Source of the DNA: Spisula solida
Taxonomy: Eukaryota > Mollusca > Bivalvia > Venerida > Mactridae
Length of the DNA stretch: 64,000 nucleotides
Assembly: GCA_947247005.1 (NCBI GenBank)
Contig: OX365945.1
Span: 32,728,551 to 32,792,550 of the forward strand
Reading direction: 5' to 3'
Below the pieces are notes generated by a model. That model searched no databases. It saw only the letters and a list, made by a program, of their open reading frames with translations, and was not told where the DNA came from. The position numbers and the translations under genes are program-made. This document shows, one piece after another, positions 38,001 through 51,394 of the stretch (positions are counted from its first letter, which is position 1; every line of letters begins with the position of its first letter).

Positions 38001-40291
38001 TATAGTCAGCAGTTCTAACCAAAGCTCTTGAACCAATATTAAATAAACTAACTTCCCTAAATGAGCCAGACATGGATAACAAATGGTAGATTTAATTGAA
38101 TTCATTCAAATTGTCACAGAAAACTCGACAATTCCATGAAACTGGTTTAAGAAATAATTATGTCAAAATATTCACATTACTAACTTTACCACTTTACACA
38201 TACATACAGTAATTCAAGGAAGACTATTACAGTCAAATGGCCAAGATAGTTACATACTTAACAGGAAATGTTGAAGAAAAACAAGACTGCGTTCAATAAA
38301 CGCTTATGCCCCCTGTGGAAGCCTTGTCTATAAATAAGTCCAAAATTAGGTCAAGGTGAAGGTCAAAATGGGGTTAGGTGATACAGGTGTGTGGAGAGTG
38401 TTCATATACAACATCCATGCAAGTATAAAAGCTTTGTAGCAAGCCATATTAATGCTAGAAGAAACGGTCAAATTGGGTTAACCAGGACGGACGGACGAAC
38501 GAACGGACGGACAGGTGAATCACGATATGCCTCCCGATCTATCGATACGGGGGCATAAAAACACAAAGAATTGTATCCATGATTTGATGTATCAATTGAA
38601 ATGCAACAATCCACTATAATTATATACCTGTTTATTTTCTCTACCCATTGATCCTTGGACCATGATAAAGATCCCATTTCTTCAGTGAAGATACCAACAG
38701 TAAAGTCAGCAGGATGGAGTACTGCTGTCGACACTCGATCAATAGAGTCATCTGAAAAATATTATTCATTTACAGCCAAACCTGTGGACCAACCAGTCAT
38801 CACCTGAGTTAAACAACAACCTGACTAAGTCTACATGACGAAATCCCAATTTTGTCATGTTTATATTCAAAGCACCTTTTTCAACAGCCCCCTGCTATAG
38901 TACTACAACTTAACTTCTTAAGGAATAGTTTGCACATACAGTGGGATTCAAACACATACTGTACAGCACTATTGCCTAGCAATGTGAACTTGTATGAATT
39001 GTTGACAGCTGAAACTCAGACTTTCAACGGTAAAGTTCATTTTCATGTTCAGTCGTGTGTTGGGCATTGTGCTGTGTTGCAGTGGTGTGAGATGTTTTAT
39101 GTTTTCTATGCTCGGCTGTTCAAGTTGAGTGCTGCCTTCTCTGTCTGATTTTGAAGTATGAAATCATTAGACCACTCAGCTGTTGCAAAACCTCCTAAAA
39201 GGTTGTGCAAATAACCAGTATCAATGTAACAACATCTCACCACACCAGTAATAGGTTGATATGTAAAGAACAAATTGAATGCTTATATGTGGAGACTTTT
39301 TAAGCTTGGCACAAGTACAGCTGTTGTGAAATAGTTTGCATAATGTATAGTGGGATAATTTCGCATATACACGGTAACATCTGTCTCGGGTGATCCCAAA
39401 ATAAGCCCCCACATGAAGACATGCATATAGAAATGGCATGGCTGATTGAAAACTAGGGTTCAAATGTTTCATTTTGGTGTGAGTCCCGAGTCCCTGACTC
39501 ATAAAAATTGGCTGGGACTCATTAAATTTTGGAAATACTTTATTTTTACATAGTGGGATTCATTGATTTTCTAAGTTCAGTGGGAAAGGACTCATAGTTT
39601 TCAAAACCAAAATGAAACACTAGGGTTCTAAAGTGATGATAACCAAGAAATTGGTTCATTATAGCAAATACCAGTGTCCACTAGAAATACAGTTTTCTTG
39701 CCACCCTCTGTCAGAGTTCTTCTGATTTCTCGAGCCATTTCTTTCATCAACATCACAGCAATAAACATACGACCAGACGTTGAACTCATGCAGACGACTG
39801 TGTTACGTTCCAGAACAGAATCCAGCAGTTCAACCTGTCAAATGTAAAACCATTGTTTGCTCATCTAATATAATACTGGATAAATCATCAATTTCAAGTT
39901 CAGAAATCCTACTGAGGCATATTGCCCAATTCTGAAAATAAGGCGCAAGTGTGTTTCAGCATTAGCACATGTTGCCAATTTTATTAAACCCACTTGCCAT
40001 ATTCCTGTGGCAAGTCAATGTAACTGTAGTAGTATCCTGAAAAGATACAGTACAACCTTGAGCACTGAATTAAACAACATCTCAACAATAAGACTACTTC
40101 AAAAATTTAGAGCATGATTTTTAAGAGTTATTAAATTACAAGGGTGGGCTTGTTACTGAGGTTTCACTATTATAATAAGTAACATAGGAAACAGAACATA
40201 CCTGGTAAGTCTTGGGAGTAAACATGTTCCTAGGTATATCTTCATTCCTTAAATGTCTAGGTAACCTCCTGGACATATTTCTCCCTGCCAT
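13915..40291 (-). CDS. DICER1: Dicer (DICER1-type RNase III), complete, 17 coding exons
   Basis: Dicer cleaves dsRNA and pre-miRNA hairpins into ~22-nt small RNAs. Joining 17 exons with GT/AG junctions and consistent phases gives 6,111 nt, 2,036 aa (human DICER1: 1,922). Domain order: degenerate DExD/H helicase (~1-590), dimerisation fold (~610-715), platform (~760-880), PAZ (~920-1080), connector, long acidic insert (~1115-1500), RNase IIIa (~1525-1735), RNase IIIb (~1765-1960), dsRBD (~1983-2036). Both catalytic acidic sets are present: LERLETIGD and [10 protein letters not shown] in IIIa, RLEFLGD and [10 protein letters not shown] in IIIb. The helicase lacks canonical motif I and DECH. The start used is the ATG directly after an acceptor AG at 40,292-40,293; an in-frame upstream exon may add six residues. 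The gene is divergent from ALKBH6. Confidence 0.96.
14650..15240. repeat. long foldback in Dicer intron 16
   Basis: Two imperfect arms of over 210 bp (14,705-14,917 and 14,969-15,190, extending weakly to about 14,650 and 15,240) face each other across about 51 bp. Inner arms: CGATGGCATTCTTGCGACAC against GTGTCGCAAGAGTGCCATCA. It would be transcribed in Dicer pre-mRNA and could fold into a long hairpin. Confidence 0.85.
15456..15718. mobile_element. MITE, CAGAGCTACAGATAAG family, copy 1
   Basis: Starts CAGAGCTACAGATAAG and ends CTTATCTGTAGCTCTG. The body is rich in ACCCAATTA phrases and matches 29,744-29,991 along most of its length. No clear target duplication here. Confidence 0.85.
16186..16262 (+). 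repeat. possible LINE 3' tail
   Basis: TTGGAATTAAAGTTTATCTTATCTTATC resembles the AATAAA-like ending plus short microsatellite seen at 3' ends of some non-LTR elements. No upstream ORF could be tied to it. Confidence 0.35.
16325..16575 (+). repeat. dispersed repeat, copy 2 of the 10.4-kb family
   Basis: Matches 10,380-10,690 in order. It ends about 15 bp from the donor of Dicer exon 16, so the insertion abuts a coding exon. Confidence 0.75.
16591..16666 (-). CDS. DICER1: Dicer exon 16
   Basis: 76-nt exon, phase 1 in and phase 2 out. It encodes [20 protein letters not shown] followed by TAKF, the linker between RNase IIIb and the dsRBD (human: [18 protein letters not shown]). Donor TTTGA|GTAAGA. 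Confidence 0.93.
16840..16905 (+). repeat. tRNA-like SINE head in Dicer intron 15
   Basis: GTGGTTCAGTGCATTTGA (A-box-like) and GGGTTTGAATCCC (B box) are spaced as in a tRNA. Body not delimited. Confidence 0.5.
17379..17571. mobile_element. MITE, TACTGTAAACC family, copy 1
   Basis: Ends TACTGTAAACC and GGTTTACAGTA are inverted repeats. The body (TTAAGTTGCCGCGAAA, ATTAATATGG, CAGGAAACTTAAAAA) is shared with 34,921-35,130. Confidence 0.8.
17595..17751 (-). CDS. DICER1: Dicer exon 15 (RNase IIIb, second half)
   Basis: Encodes [20 protein letters not shown] and [20 protein letters not shown]. The D and E of [10 protein letters not shown] are the second pair of RNase IIIb catalytic acids. Acceptor TTCAG|GAT, donor CAGATAG|GTAAAC (phase 1). 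Confidence 0.95.
18131..18406 (+). repeat. AACAAGACTGCGTTC...GGGGGCATAAAAA repeat, copy 1
   Basis: One of three near-identical ~280-310-bp copies, all plus-strand and all in Dicer introns (others at 25,341 and 38,278). Ends in a GGACGGAC-type short tandem tract and GGGGGCATAAAAA. Confidence 0.9.
18465..18775 (+). repeat. TACTGTAAAATC repeat, copy 1
   Basis: Shares CAAAATACTGTAAAATC, TTTACAGTGGCTGACAT, TTCAAGTTCAG.CAGGTAT and a CCCCACGAAA block with 28,485-28,837. Probably a MITE family. Confidence 0.7.
19027..19285 (-). CDS. DICER1: Dicer exon 14 (RNase IIIb, first half)
   Basis: Encodes [40 protein letters not shown] and [20 protein letters not shown], closely following human RNase IIIb. 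E and D of LEFLGD are catalytic. Ends in an acidic stretch ([11 protein letters not shown]) before GAG|GTATTT. Confidence 0.96.
20031..20174. mobile_element. 144-bp palindromic foldback MITE
   Basis: AGAATAATAGGTAATGGCCG.. pairs with ..CGGCACTAACCTATTATTCT; arms of about 45 bp around a ~55-bp loop. In Dicer intron 13. Confidence 0.8.
20546..20612 (-). repeat. 35-bp duplication of the exon 13 donor
   Basis: The genuine donor CAAAG|GTATGT (exon end 20,605) is followed 35 nt later by a second CAAAG|GTACAT (end 20,570) with duplicated flanking sequence (AAAGAAC.ATG..). Use of the second donor would add 35 nt and shift the frame. Confidence 0.75.
20605..20813 (-). CDS. DICER1: Dicer exon 13 (entry to RNase IIIb)
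   Basis: Encodes about [15 protein letters not shown] linker then [20 protein letters not shown] and [17 protein letters not shown], the conserved start of RNase IIIb. Phase 0 in, phase 2 out. Acceptor TTTCACAG|GTT. Confidence 0.95.
20880..21030 (+). repeat. dispersed repeat, GGCAGCACT..AACTTAAC family
   Basis: Shared with 45,640-45,800: CAGACAG.GAAGGCAGCACT.AACTTAAC, GAGCACAG.AAA, CCCAAGTCC. Function unknown. Confidence 0.55.
21600..24163 (-). CDS. DICER1: Dicer exon 12 (PAZ, connector, acidic insert, RNase IIIa)
   Basis: A single 2,564-nt exon encoding residues ~894-1748. [23 protein letters not shown], then [15 protein letters not shown] and [14 protein letters not shown]. The connector reads [20 protein letters not shown]. 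Next comes ~385 residues of acidic, low-complexity sequence, far longer than in human DICER1, with a run of 11-residue repeats. RNase IIIa follows: [48 protein letters not shown] and [19 protein letters not shown]. Catalytic E/D and D/E are intact. Acceptor TTTCAG|ATG, donor GAT|GTAAGT. Confidence 0.97.
23190..23420 (-). repeat. DICER1: in-frame 33-bp coding repeat (11 aa) in Dicer
   Basis: GTATCTTCATTA-type landmarks recur every 33 bp (23,302, 23,335, 23,368, 23,401), encoding variants of [11 protein letters not shown] about six times. Period 33 keeps the frame, unlike the 74-bp and splice-donor arrays elsewhere in the gene. Confidence 0.9.
25071..25287 (-). CDS. DICER1: Dicer exon 11 (platform)
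   Basis: Encodes [32 protein letters not shown] and [11 protein letters not shown], following human PHFPVYTRSGEVTISI and FSHILRLEKP. Phase 0 in, phase 1 out (GAGG|GTAAGT). Confidence 0.96.
25341..25650 (+). repeat. AACAAGACTGCGTTC...GGGGGCATAAAAA repeat, copy 2
   Basis: Same family as 18,131 and 38,278. This copy has the longest (GGACGGACGAAC)n tract, giving a spurious repetitive open frame. Confidence 0.9.
26146..26325 (-). CDS. DICER1: Dicer exon 10 (platform)
   Basis: 60 codons in phase 0/0: [20 protein letters not shown] and [20 protein letters not shown], matching human CYLYVIGMVLTTPLPDELN and RKLYPPEDTTRCFGILTAK. Acceptor GTTTAG|GTA, donor TTG|GTAAAA. Confidence 0.96.
27290..27792 (-). 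repeat. DICER1: tandem array of the exon 9 end plus its splice donor
   Basis: Seven copies of the segment from about the [14 protein letters not shown] codons through the donor. The first (minus-strand order) is the genuine exon end at 27,752. Donor GT positions: 27,751, 27,702, 27,631, 27,549, 27,464, 27,384 and 27,311 (spacing 49-85). Copies 2-4 keep GG|GTAAGT exactly; copies 5 and 7 have GG|GTAGGT and copy 6 GG|GTAAAT. The copies form the first ~460 bp of intron 9. Confidence 0.93.
27752..27894 (-). CDS. DICER1: Dicer exon 9
   Basis: Encodes [20 protein letters not shown], an acidic stretch and [17 protein letters not shown] (human: ELDDHLMPVGKE, GRPGSTKRRQCYPK). Acceptor TTTTAG|GTG, donor AAAAGG|GTAAGT, phase 0 out. 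Confidence 0.95.
27915..28260 (+). repeat. imperfect minisatellite (GAGGGTTGTCCAGAAA.TTTC)
   Basis: About ten copies of GGTTGTCCAGAAAATTTCAA, alternating with GGTAGACCAGAAAATTTCAA, spaced 25-40 bp in Dicer intron 8. The first copy (ACGAGGGTTGTTCAGAAAGT) resembles a mariner-type terminal repeat; origin from one is conjecture. Confidence 0.75.
28485..28837. mobile_element. TACTGTAAAATC element, copy 2
   Basis: Begins ATACTGTAAAATCATTAAT and ends AAATTATTTTACAGTA, inverse ends. Body shared with 18,465-18,775. Confidence 0.7.
28977..29052 (-). CDS. DICER1: Dicer exon 8 (dimerisation domain)
   Basis: Encodes [20 protein letters not shown] then ILHKRG (human [26 protein letters not shown]). Phase 0 in, phase 1 out (CGAG|GTAAGT). 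Confidence 0.95.
29250..29391 (-). CDS. DICER1: Dicer exon 7 (dimerisation domain)
   Basis: Encodes [19 protein letters not shown] and [16 protein letters not shown] (human YCARLPSDPFTHLAP, LYLPINSPL). Acceptor TTTCAG|ATA, donor CAG|GTATGT. Confidence 0.96.
29744..29991. mobile_element. MITE, CAGAGCTACAGATAAG family, copy 2, with 6-bp target duplication
   Basis: Ends CAGAGCTACAGATAAGG and CCTTATCTGTTGCTCTG. Directly flanked by GTGCAT on both sides (29,738-29,743 and 29,992-29,997). In Dicer intron 6. Confidence 0.85.
30179..30330 (-). CDS. DICER1: Dicer exon 6
   Basis: Encodes [16 protein letters not shown], a short acidic linker, [20 protein letters not shown] and MLVN, entering the dimerisation domain. 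Phase 0 in, phase 2 out (AACAG|GTTGTG). Confidence 0.93.
30525..30611 (-). repeat. tRNA-derived SINE head
   Basis: The minus strand reads TAGCCTAGTGGTTGAGCG (A box) and GGATTTGATCCCAGG (B box) with tRNA spacing, then AAAGAAGAAAAAAAA. Clear pol III head; body not delimited. Confidence 0.65.
32160..32610. repeat. TTCAAGGACTTTTCAAGG repeat region
   Basis: Variants of TTCAAGGACTTTTCAAGG occur at both ends and several times between, with GTTCGCACG near 32,228 and GTGCGAACC near 32,597. Probably a degraded TIR element in Dicer intron 5. Confidence 0.5.
34201..34330 (+). repeat. 22-bp minisatellite (CCACCGTGTTGTCACCGTGT)
   Basis: Four to five copies at 22-bp spacing (34,217, 34,239, 34,261...), followed by inverted GGTGGCAATGG wording. 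Dicer intron 5. Confidence 0.85.
34707..34808 (-). CDS. DICER1: Dicer exon 5 (helicase motif VI)
   Basis: Encodes [20 protein letters not shown] and [14 protein letters not shown] (human GRARAPISNYIML, EEDLKTYKAIEK). The motif VI arginines are kept, but the preceding residue pattern is HSK rather than QSK. Phase 0/0. Confidence 0.95.
34921..35130. mobile_element. MITE, TACTGTAAACC family, copy 2
   Basis: TACTGTAAACCAAGAAATTA at the left, AAATTTGTTTACAGTT at the right. Body shared with 17,379-17,571. Dicer intron 4. Confidence 0.8.
35342..36632 (-). CDS. DICER1: Dicer exon 4 (helicase, DNCH motif)
   Basis: Large exon covering residues ~126-556. Motif II is DNCH (36,530-36,541) in [20 protein letters not shown]; human has DECH. 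Motif III position reads GLTSN rather than LTAS. Then the insert and helicase 2: [60 protein letters not shown]. An acidic stretch (~residues 400-425) sits between. Acceptor TTACAG|TGC, donor CAAAG|GTAAAT. Confidence 0.97.
36786..37579 (+). repeat. ~162-bp tandem repeat element
   Basis: About four units with landmark ATAATCGAA.TTGGCCTAG at 36,925, 37,087, 37,250 and ~37,413. Begins near AACAAGAGCCAAAATG, ends AAACGGGCGTATAAAAAC, parallel to the AACAAGA...CATAAAAA families. Contains a long poly-A tract (36,877-36,921). Dicer intron 3. Confidence 0.85.
38278..38561 (+). repeat. AACAAGACTGCGTTC...GGGGGCATAAAAA repeat, copy 3
   Basis: Same family and orientation as 18,131 and 25,341. Its right end is 67 bp from Dicer exon 3. 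Confidence 0.9.
38628..38751 (-). CDS. DICER1: Dicer exon 3
   Basis: Encodes [20 protein letters not shown] and [14 protein letters not shown], matching helicase wording in human (NASWTKERWNQEF). Phase 1 in, phase 2 out (ACAG|GTATAT). Confidence 0.93.
39672..39834 (-). CDS. DICER1: Dicer exon 2 (degenerate Walker A)
   Basis: Encodes [15 protein letters not shown], then [19 protein letters not shown] and [11 protein letters not shown]. Human: [25 protein letters not shown]. The P-loop GSGKT is replaced by TSGRM (39,766-39,786), losing the phosphate-binding lysine and the Ser/Thr. Phase 0 in, phase 1 out. Confidence 0.96.
40202..40291 (-). CDS. DICER1: Dicer exon 1 (start codon right after an acceptor)
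   Basis: Encodes [20 protein letters not shown] and [10 protein letters not shown] (human ends IYTPRKYQ). The ATG at 40,291-40,289 directly follows TTTGTAG, so an upstream exon is likely spliced to it. Donor CCAG|GTATGT. Confidence 0.9.
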
Positions 40292-40479
40292 CTACAAACA
40301 ATGCAATGAGGCAATGAGATTATCATTGGTTATATAAAGAACTATGAGTCAGATGTTATAATGCACAAATAGGGCAAGAACTACTGTACAGAGAGTGGAT
40401 TCATTGACTACAATGACCATCAAGTAATAGTAATACTGTACCTCCAGAACAATACACATATTTTTTATTTTAGCCTAAG

Positions 40480-41110
40480 CATACTCATGCATACGTCAAA
40501 TGGAATCTGGTTTAGTGTCACATTGAATGTTGACTGTTGTTCTACCAGAGTGACACACACCAATCAACGCCTCACACAAAATTATGATGCGACACCAATA
40601 TACAACTTGGAATGGCAATGTACAATGACACTCAATATTACATTGCACAAATGTCTTGGAATTGGTTTACTCACAAATAAAACACAATACCAGTTACGAC
40701 ATCGCGACAACGCAATACAATAGATGACAATATGATATATGGCATCGGGACAACACGAAACAACAATTTCTAACTATTGTGATGATGATTTGCCAAGAGT
40801 TGCCAATTTCTGAATGGTATATGATTTGCTGCAATGTTGTTACATTATCGTATCATTTTGCTGAGCATTTTATCGTGTTGTTGCAATGTCATATCCTATT
40901 GTCTAGTGTATATCACGTTGAAACAATATTGTATGGCAAAGTCATGTGTCGTATTATAACTTATAGACACAAAGGCGAAACATGACAAGTGCAGATTGTG
41001 CAGTATAACATCATGATCAATTTCATATTCATATTGTCTTCTACTGTCATTATACAGTATCGCGTAGTCACAATCTCCGACTGTTGTATAATGTTGTCAT
41101 GTGTTGTGCT
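40480..41110. repeat. imperfect foldback, TGTTGTC/GACAAC-rich
   Basis: GCGACAACG, GATGACAATATGATAT, GGGACAACAC on the left mirror GTTGTTGCAATGTCATATC and GTTGTCATGTGTTGTGC on the right. Lies between Dicer exon 1 and the candidate upstream exon. Confidence 0.4.
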
Positions 41111-41409
41111 ATGGAGGGCCAGGGCAACAGTATTCCTTACATAAGCACACTTTTTTGCACTTGTGGGACCCGAGCCAACGATCGACCTGTATTGCTAGTC
41201 TGTAGCTCTGTTTACTGAGATAGGGCGCCTATCATGAGTCAGTCACAGTCTCCACAACCAGAACACAAGGCAATCCTGTTTTTACAAGACAACCTAGTTC
41301 AATCTCATGAATCATGGACATTTTTTATTCATTTTGCTTGACATTTTTGGGCAAAACATAAGGAATTTTAATTTCGTTTTATTTAAAAGACAAAATTTTA
41401 AGAGCATAC

Positions 41410-41427
41410 CCTCCTTGTGTACGCCAT
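41410..41427 (-). CDS. DICER1: candidate first coding exon of Dicer
   Basis: The minus strand reads ATG and five further codons (MAYTRR) and then GG|GTATGC, a good donor. Joined to the acceptor at 40,292 it continues in frame into MAGRNMSRR. This would make Dicer 2,042 aa and place its start 231 bp from the ALKBH6 start. Inference from splice signals only. Confidence 0.5.
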
Positions 41428-41658
41428 GATGCAACTGTTGATCAATTACCAGTTACAAATTTTCCTTTTTATTTCATTCATGGTCCTTGGTAGTAAACTT
41501 ACTGCAACACCGTTTCGTAAAATAACGAAAATGGACGAAAATGTCAAAGTAATCCGAATAAAACCGGAAGTTAAAAATCATCGGAAATTCAACATTTATT
41601 TGACAGTTTAAACGCTGTAAACTGATCGTTAGACATATATAAATGAACAGTGATGACT
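41428..41658. promoter_or_regulatory. candidate bidirectional promoter, with ETS-type site
   Basis: Interval between the candidate Dicer first exon (minus) and the ALKBH6 start (plus). Contains ACCGGAAGT at 41,563-41,571, an exact ETS/GABP-type consensus typical of TATA-less and bidirectional animal promoters. A TATATAAAT lies at 41,635-41,643, only ~16 bp before the ALKBH6 ATG, too close for a normal TATA box. Confidence 0.5.
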
Positions 41659-48963
<7,305 letters not shown>

Positions 48964-49359
48964 ATGAAGTGAAAGCCTTTTATTGTTGCCATGTTACTGT
49001 GATCATTATTAATCCTCTATTCCAGCCATGTTCAGAATGTATAGAACGCCAATGATAACACTAGCCTTTGTTTACAAATTAAAATTAAACACATTTTTGA
49101 TGTGCATTTTGTTCAATCTTGTGCATATTCACTTGTACTGCATATACTGTTCAAATCTACACTGATAACAAGTGGTCAGTCGACCATTCAGTGTTTATGT
49201 TATGCATATTTGTTTATTGATAAGGCTAGAGTTATCTCCGTAGAGCTATAGCATCGTCCATAGCGGCACATATTGTTTCCCTTAGTTTTAGACAAGGAAG
49301 TTCACACTTACGAAGACAATTCAAGGCCGTATCCAGAGACAAAAAAGCTCTGATTAGTC

Positions 49360-49575
49360 TCCTACTGGTTTTTGACCGAAGGGGACTATAGGTTTGCCCT
49401 CCGTCTGTCAGTCCGTCCGTCAGTCAGTCTGTCCGTCAAAAAATCTGGATCCTGACATAACTCAAACAGTTTCCAAGATAGGTTTATGAAACTTGGTATG
49501 GGATTATGTGGTTGCTATGGCAACAGAAACATTGAAAATGGCTTCAAACCAGTAGGGGACTTCTGTATTGCTTGC
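49360..49575 (+). repeat. dispersed repeat with CCGTC-type tract
   Basis: TTTTTGACCGAAGGGGACTA, a (CCGTC/CAGT)n tract, then TATGAAACTTGGTATG and CAGTAGGGGACTTCTG. Resembles the mobile repeats ending in GGACGGAC tracts elsewhere in the window. Confidence 0.5.
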
Positions 49576-49895
49576 AATTATCAATTACTTGTTTAAATAT
49601 TTTCTTGGGTCTGTTTGAGGCATTTCTTCCTTCAAAAACATGTTTATTTTGGTAATTTCTCAAATATCACCTCAGTTTGGCTAAAAGCCTGAAAAATGGA
49701 ACCTATTTCAGCATTTACCATTAGTTGAAGTTTTGTTTACTAAGTTGTATCATGCCTTAGTGGTATGTAATTTGTTTGAAATCAATTGCTGTAGAATTTA
49801 GATGATTCAAACAATTTTGACTCGAACACCATAATTAAGTTCTTCTGTCACTGCAAAATGGTGGTGTACTAGTATACAGTAGTTGACTCGAACGG

Positions 49896-49962
49896 CCCTG
49901 CTTTCAAGGAAAAATAATGTGACGCACGTTTCGCGTCACATGATTTTTCCTTGAACACAGGG
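49896..49962 (+). other. 67-nt near-perfect hairpin
   Basis: Two 30-nt arms (three mismatches) around a 7-nt loop: CCCTGCTTTCAAGG.. pairs with ..CCTTGAACACAGGG, and GTGACGC with GCGTCAC at the loop. The size is like a pre-miRNA stem, but a short palindromic element would look the same. Confidence 0.6.
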
Positions 49963-50217
49963 CAGGTAGATAGCTCAATAAACTATCATCCCGGTCCAAA
50001 AGCAAATTTTAAGCATCAAAGTTCTACTGTACTTTTAAACCATTTGATCAATTATGTCTTTATCGTTTTCTGTAAAGAATAATTTATGTATTTTTGAAAG
50101 TGAAGCCTATTATATCTTAAATATGACAACACTTTTGGAACATGTGCATTTTTGAATTGTTGAGCATGTTGTATAACGGACAACTCTTGTTGAAAAATTT
50201 GTTAATGAATTTATGTT

Positions 50218-50223
50218 AATAAA
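50218..50223 (+). terminator. candidate ALKBH6 poly(A) signal
   Basis: AATAAA about 1.25 kb past the stop. Another AATAAA occurs near 50,327. Candidate only. Confidence 0.3.
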
Positions 50224-50739
50224 ATTATCTTTTACTCCTAGTTGTTTGTGTGATTAATGTTTTTTCGTTAAAATTTTAACTTATGTTGCTATACCCTTGT
50301 GTTGCTGATGCGGTTTTTTAGGGCAGAATAAATAAATTGCTAGATTAGGGCCTCTCCTGTTCCCCATGTTCTATATCACAGCATTCTCTTAAGCAATTAA
50401 GTCTGTGGAAATATTTCAACCACCTTAGACTACATTGTATTTGAAGAAAGGGAGTCAAGACGATCAATACCAAAAATACGACTGCAGAAATTAGGCCAGA
50501 GTGTTAAAAATTGACTCTTTGGGGCCAGAGTGTTTTTGCATATTCTTGAAGGACAATTTATTGAGAATTAATTCTGAAAATTGCAGATGATTCTGGAGAT
50601 ATTTTGTTTTAGACCATTTTCTTCGCAACCCCAAAGACCAAATAAGGTAAAAGAGTGTTTTGTTTCATTTTTAGCTTACCTGTCACAAAGTGACAGAGTG
50701 AGCTTTTGTGATCACTCTTCGTCCATCGTCCGTCCGTCA

Positions 50740-51390
50740 ACAATTGGCTTGTGTAGACACTAGAGGTCACAATTTTAGCCTAATCCTTATGAAACTTGGT
50801 CACAATGATCATCTCAACAAAATCTAGGCCAAGTTCGATATTGGGTCATCTGGGGTAAAAAACCAGGTCACTAGGTCAAATTATAGAAAAACCTTGTGTA
50901 GTCACTAGAGGTCACAATTTTGACTTAATATTTATGAAACTTAATCACAATGATCATCCTAACAAAATCTAGGTCAAGTTTGATATTGGGTCACCTGGGG
51001 TCAAAAACTAGGTCACAAGGTCAAATCATAGAAAAACCTTGTGTAGTCACTAGAGGTCACAATTTTGACTTAATATTTATGAAACTTGGTCACAATGATC
51101 ATCCTAACAAAATCTAGGTCAAGTTTGATATTGGGTTATCCGGGGTCAAAAACTAGGTCACAAGGTCAAATCATAGAAAAACCTTGCATAGTCACTAGAG
51201 GTCACAATTTTGGTCTAATCTTTATGAAACTCGGTCACAATGATCATCTCAACAAAATCTAGATCAAGTTTGATATTGGGTGATCCGGGGTAAAAAACTA
51301 GGTCACAAGGTCAAATAATAGAAAAACCTTGTGTAGTCACTAGAGGTCACAGTTTTGGCTTGATCTTTAAGAAACTTGGTCACAATCAGC
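50740..51390 (+). repeat. 145-bp tandem repeat rich in AGGTCA
   Basis: About 4.5 units; landmark CCTTGTGTAGTCACTAGAGG at 50,892, 51,037, 51,182 and 51,327. Each unit has about four AGGTCA-type steps. Preceded by the CTTACCTGTCACAAAGTGAC and CGTCCGTCCGTC wording seen at the start of such repeats. Confidence 0.92.
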
Positions 51391-51394
51391 CAAA

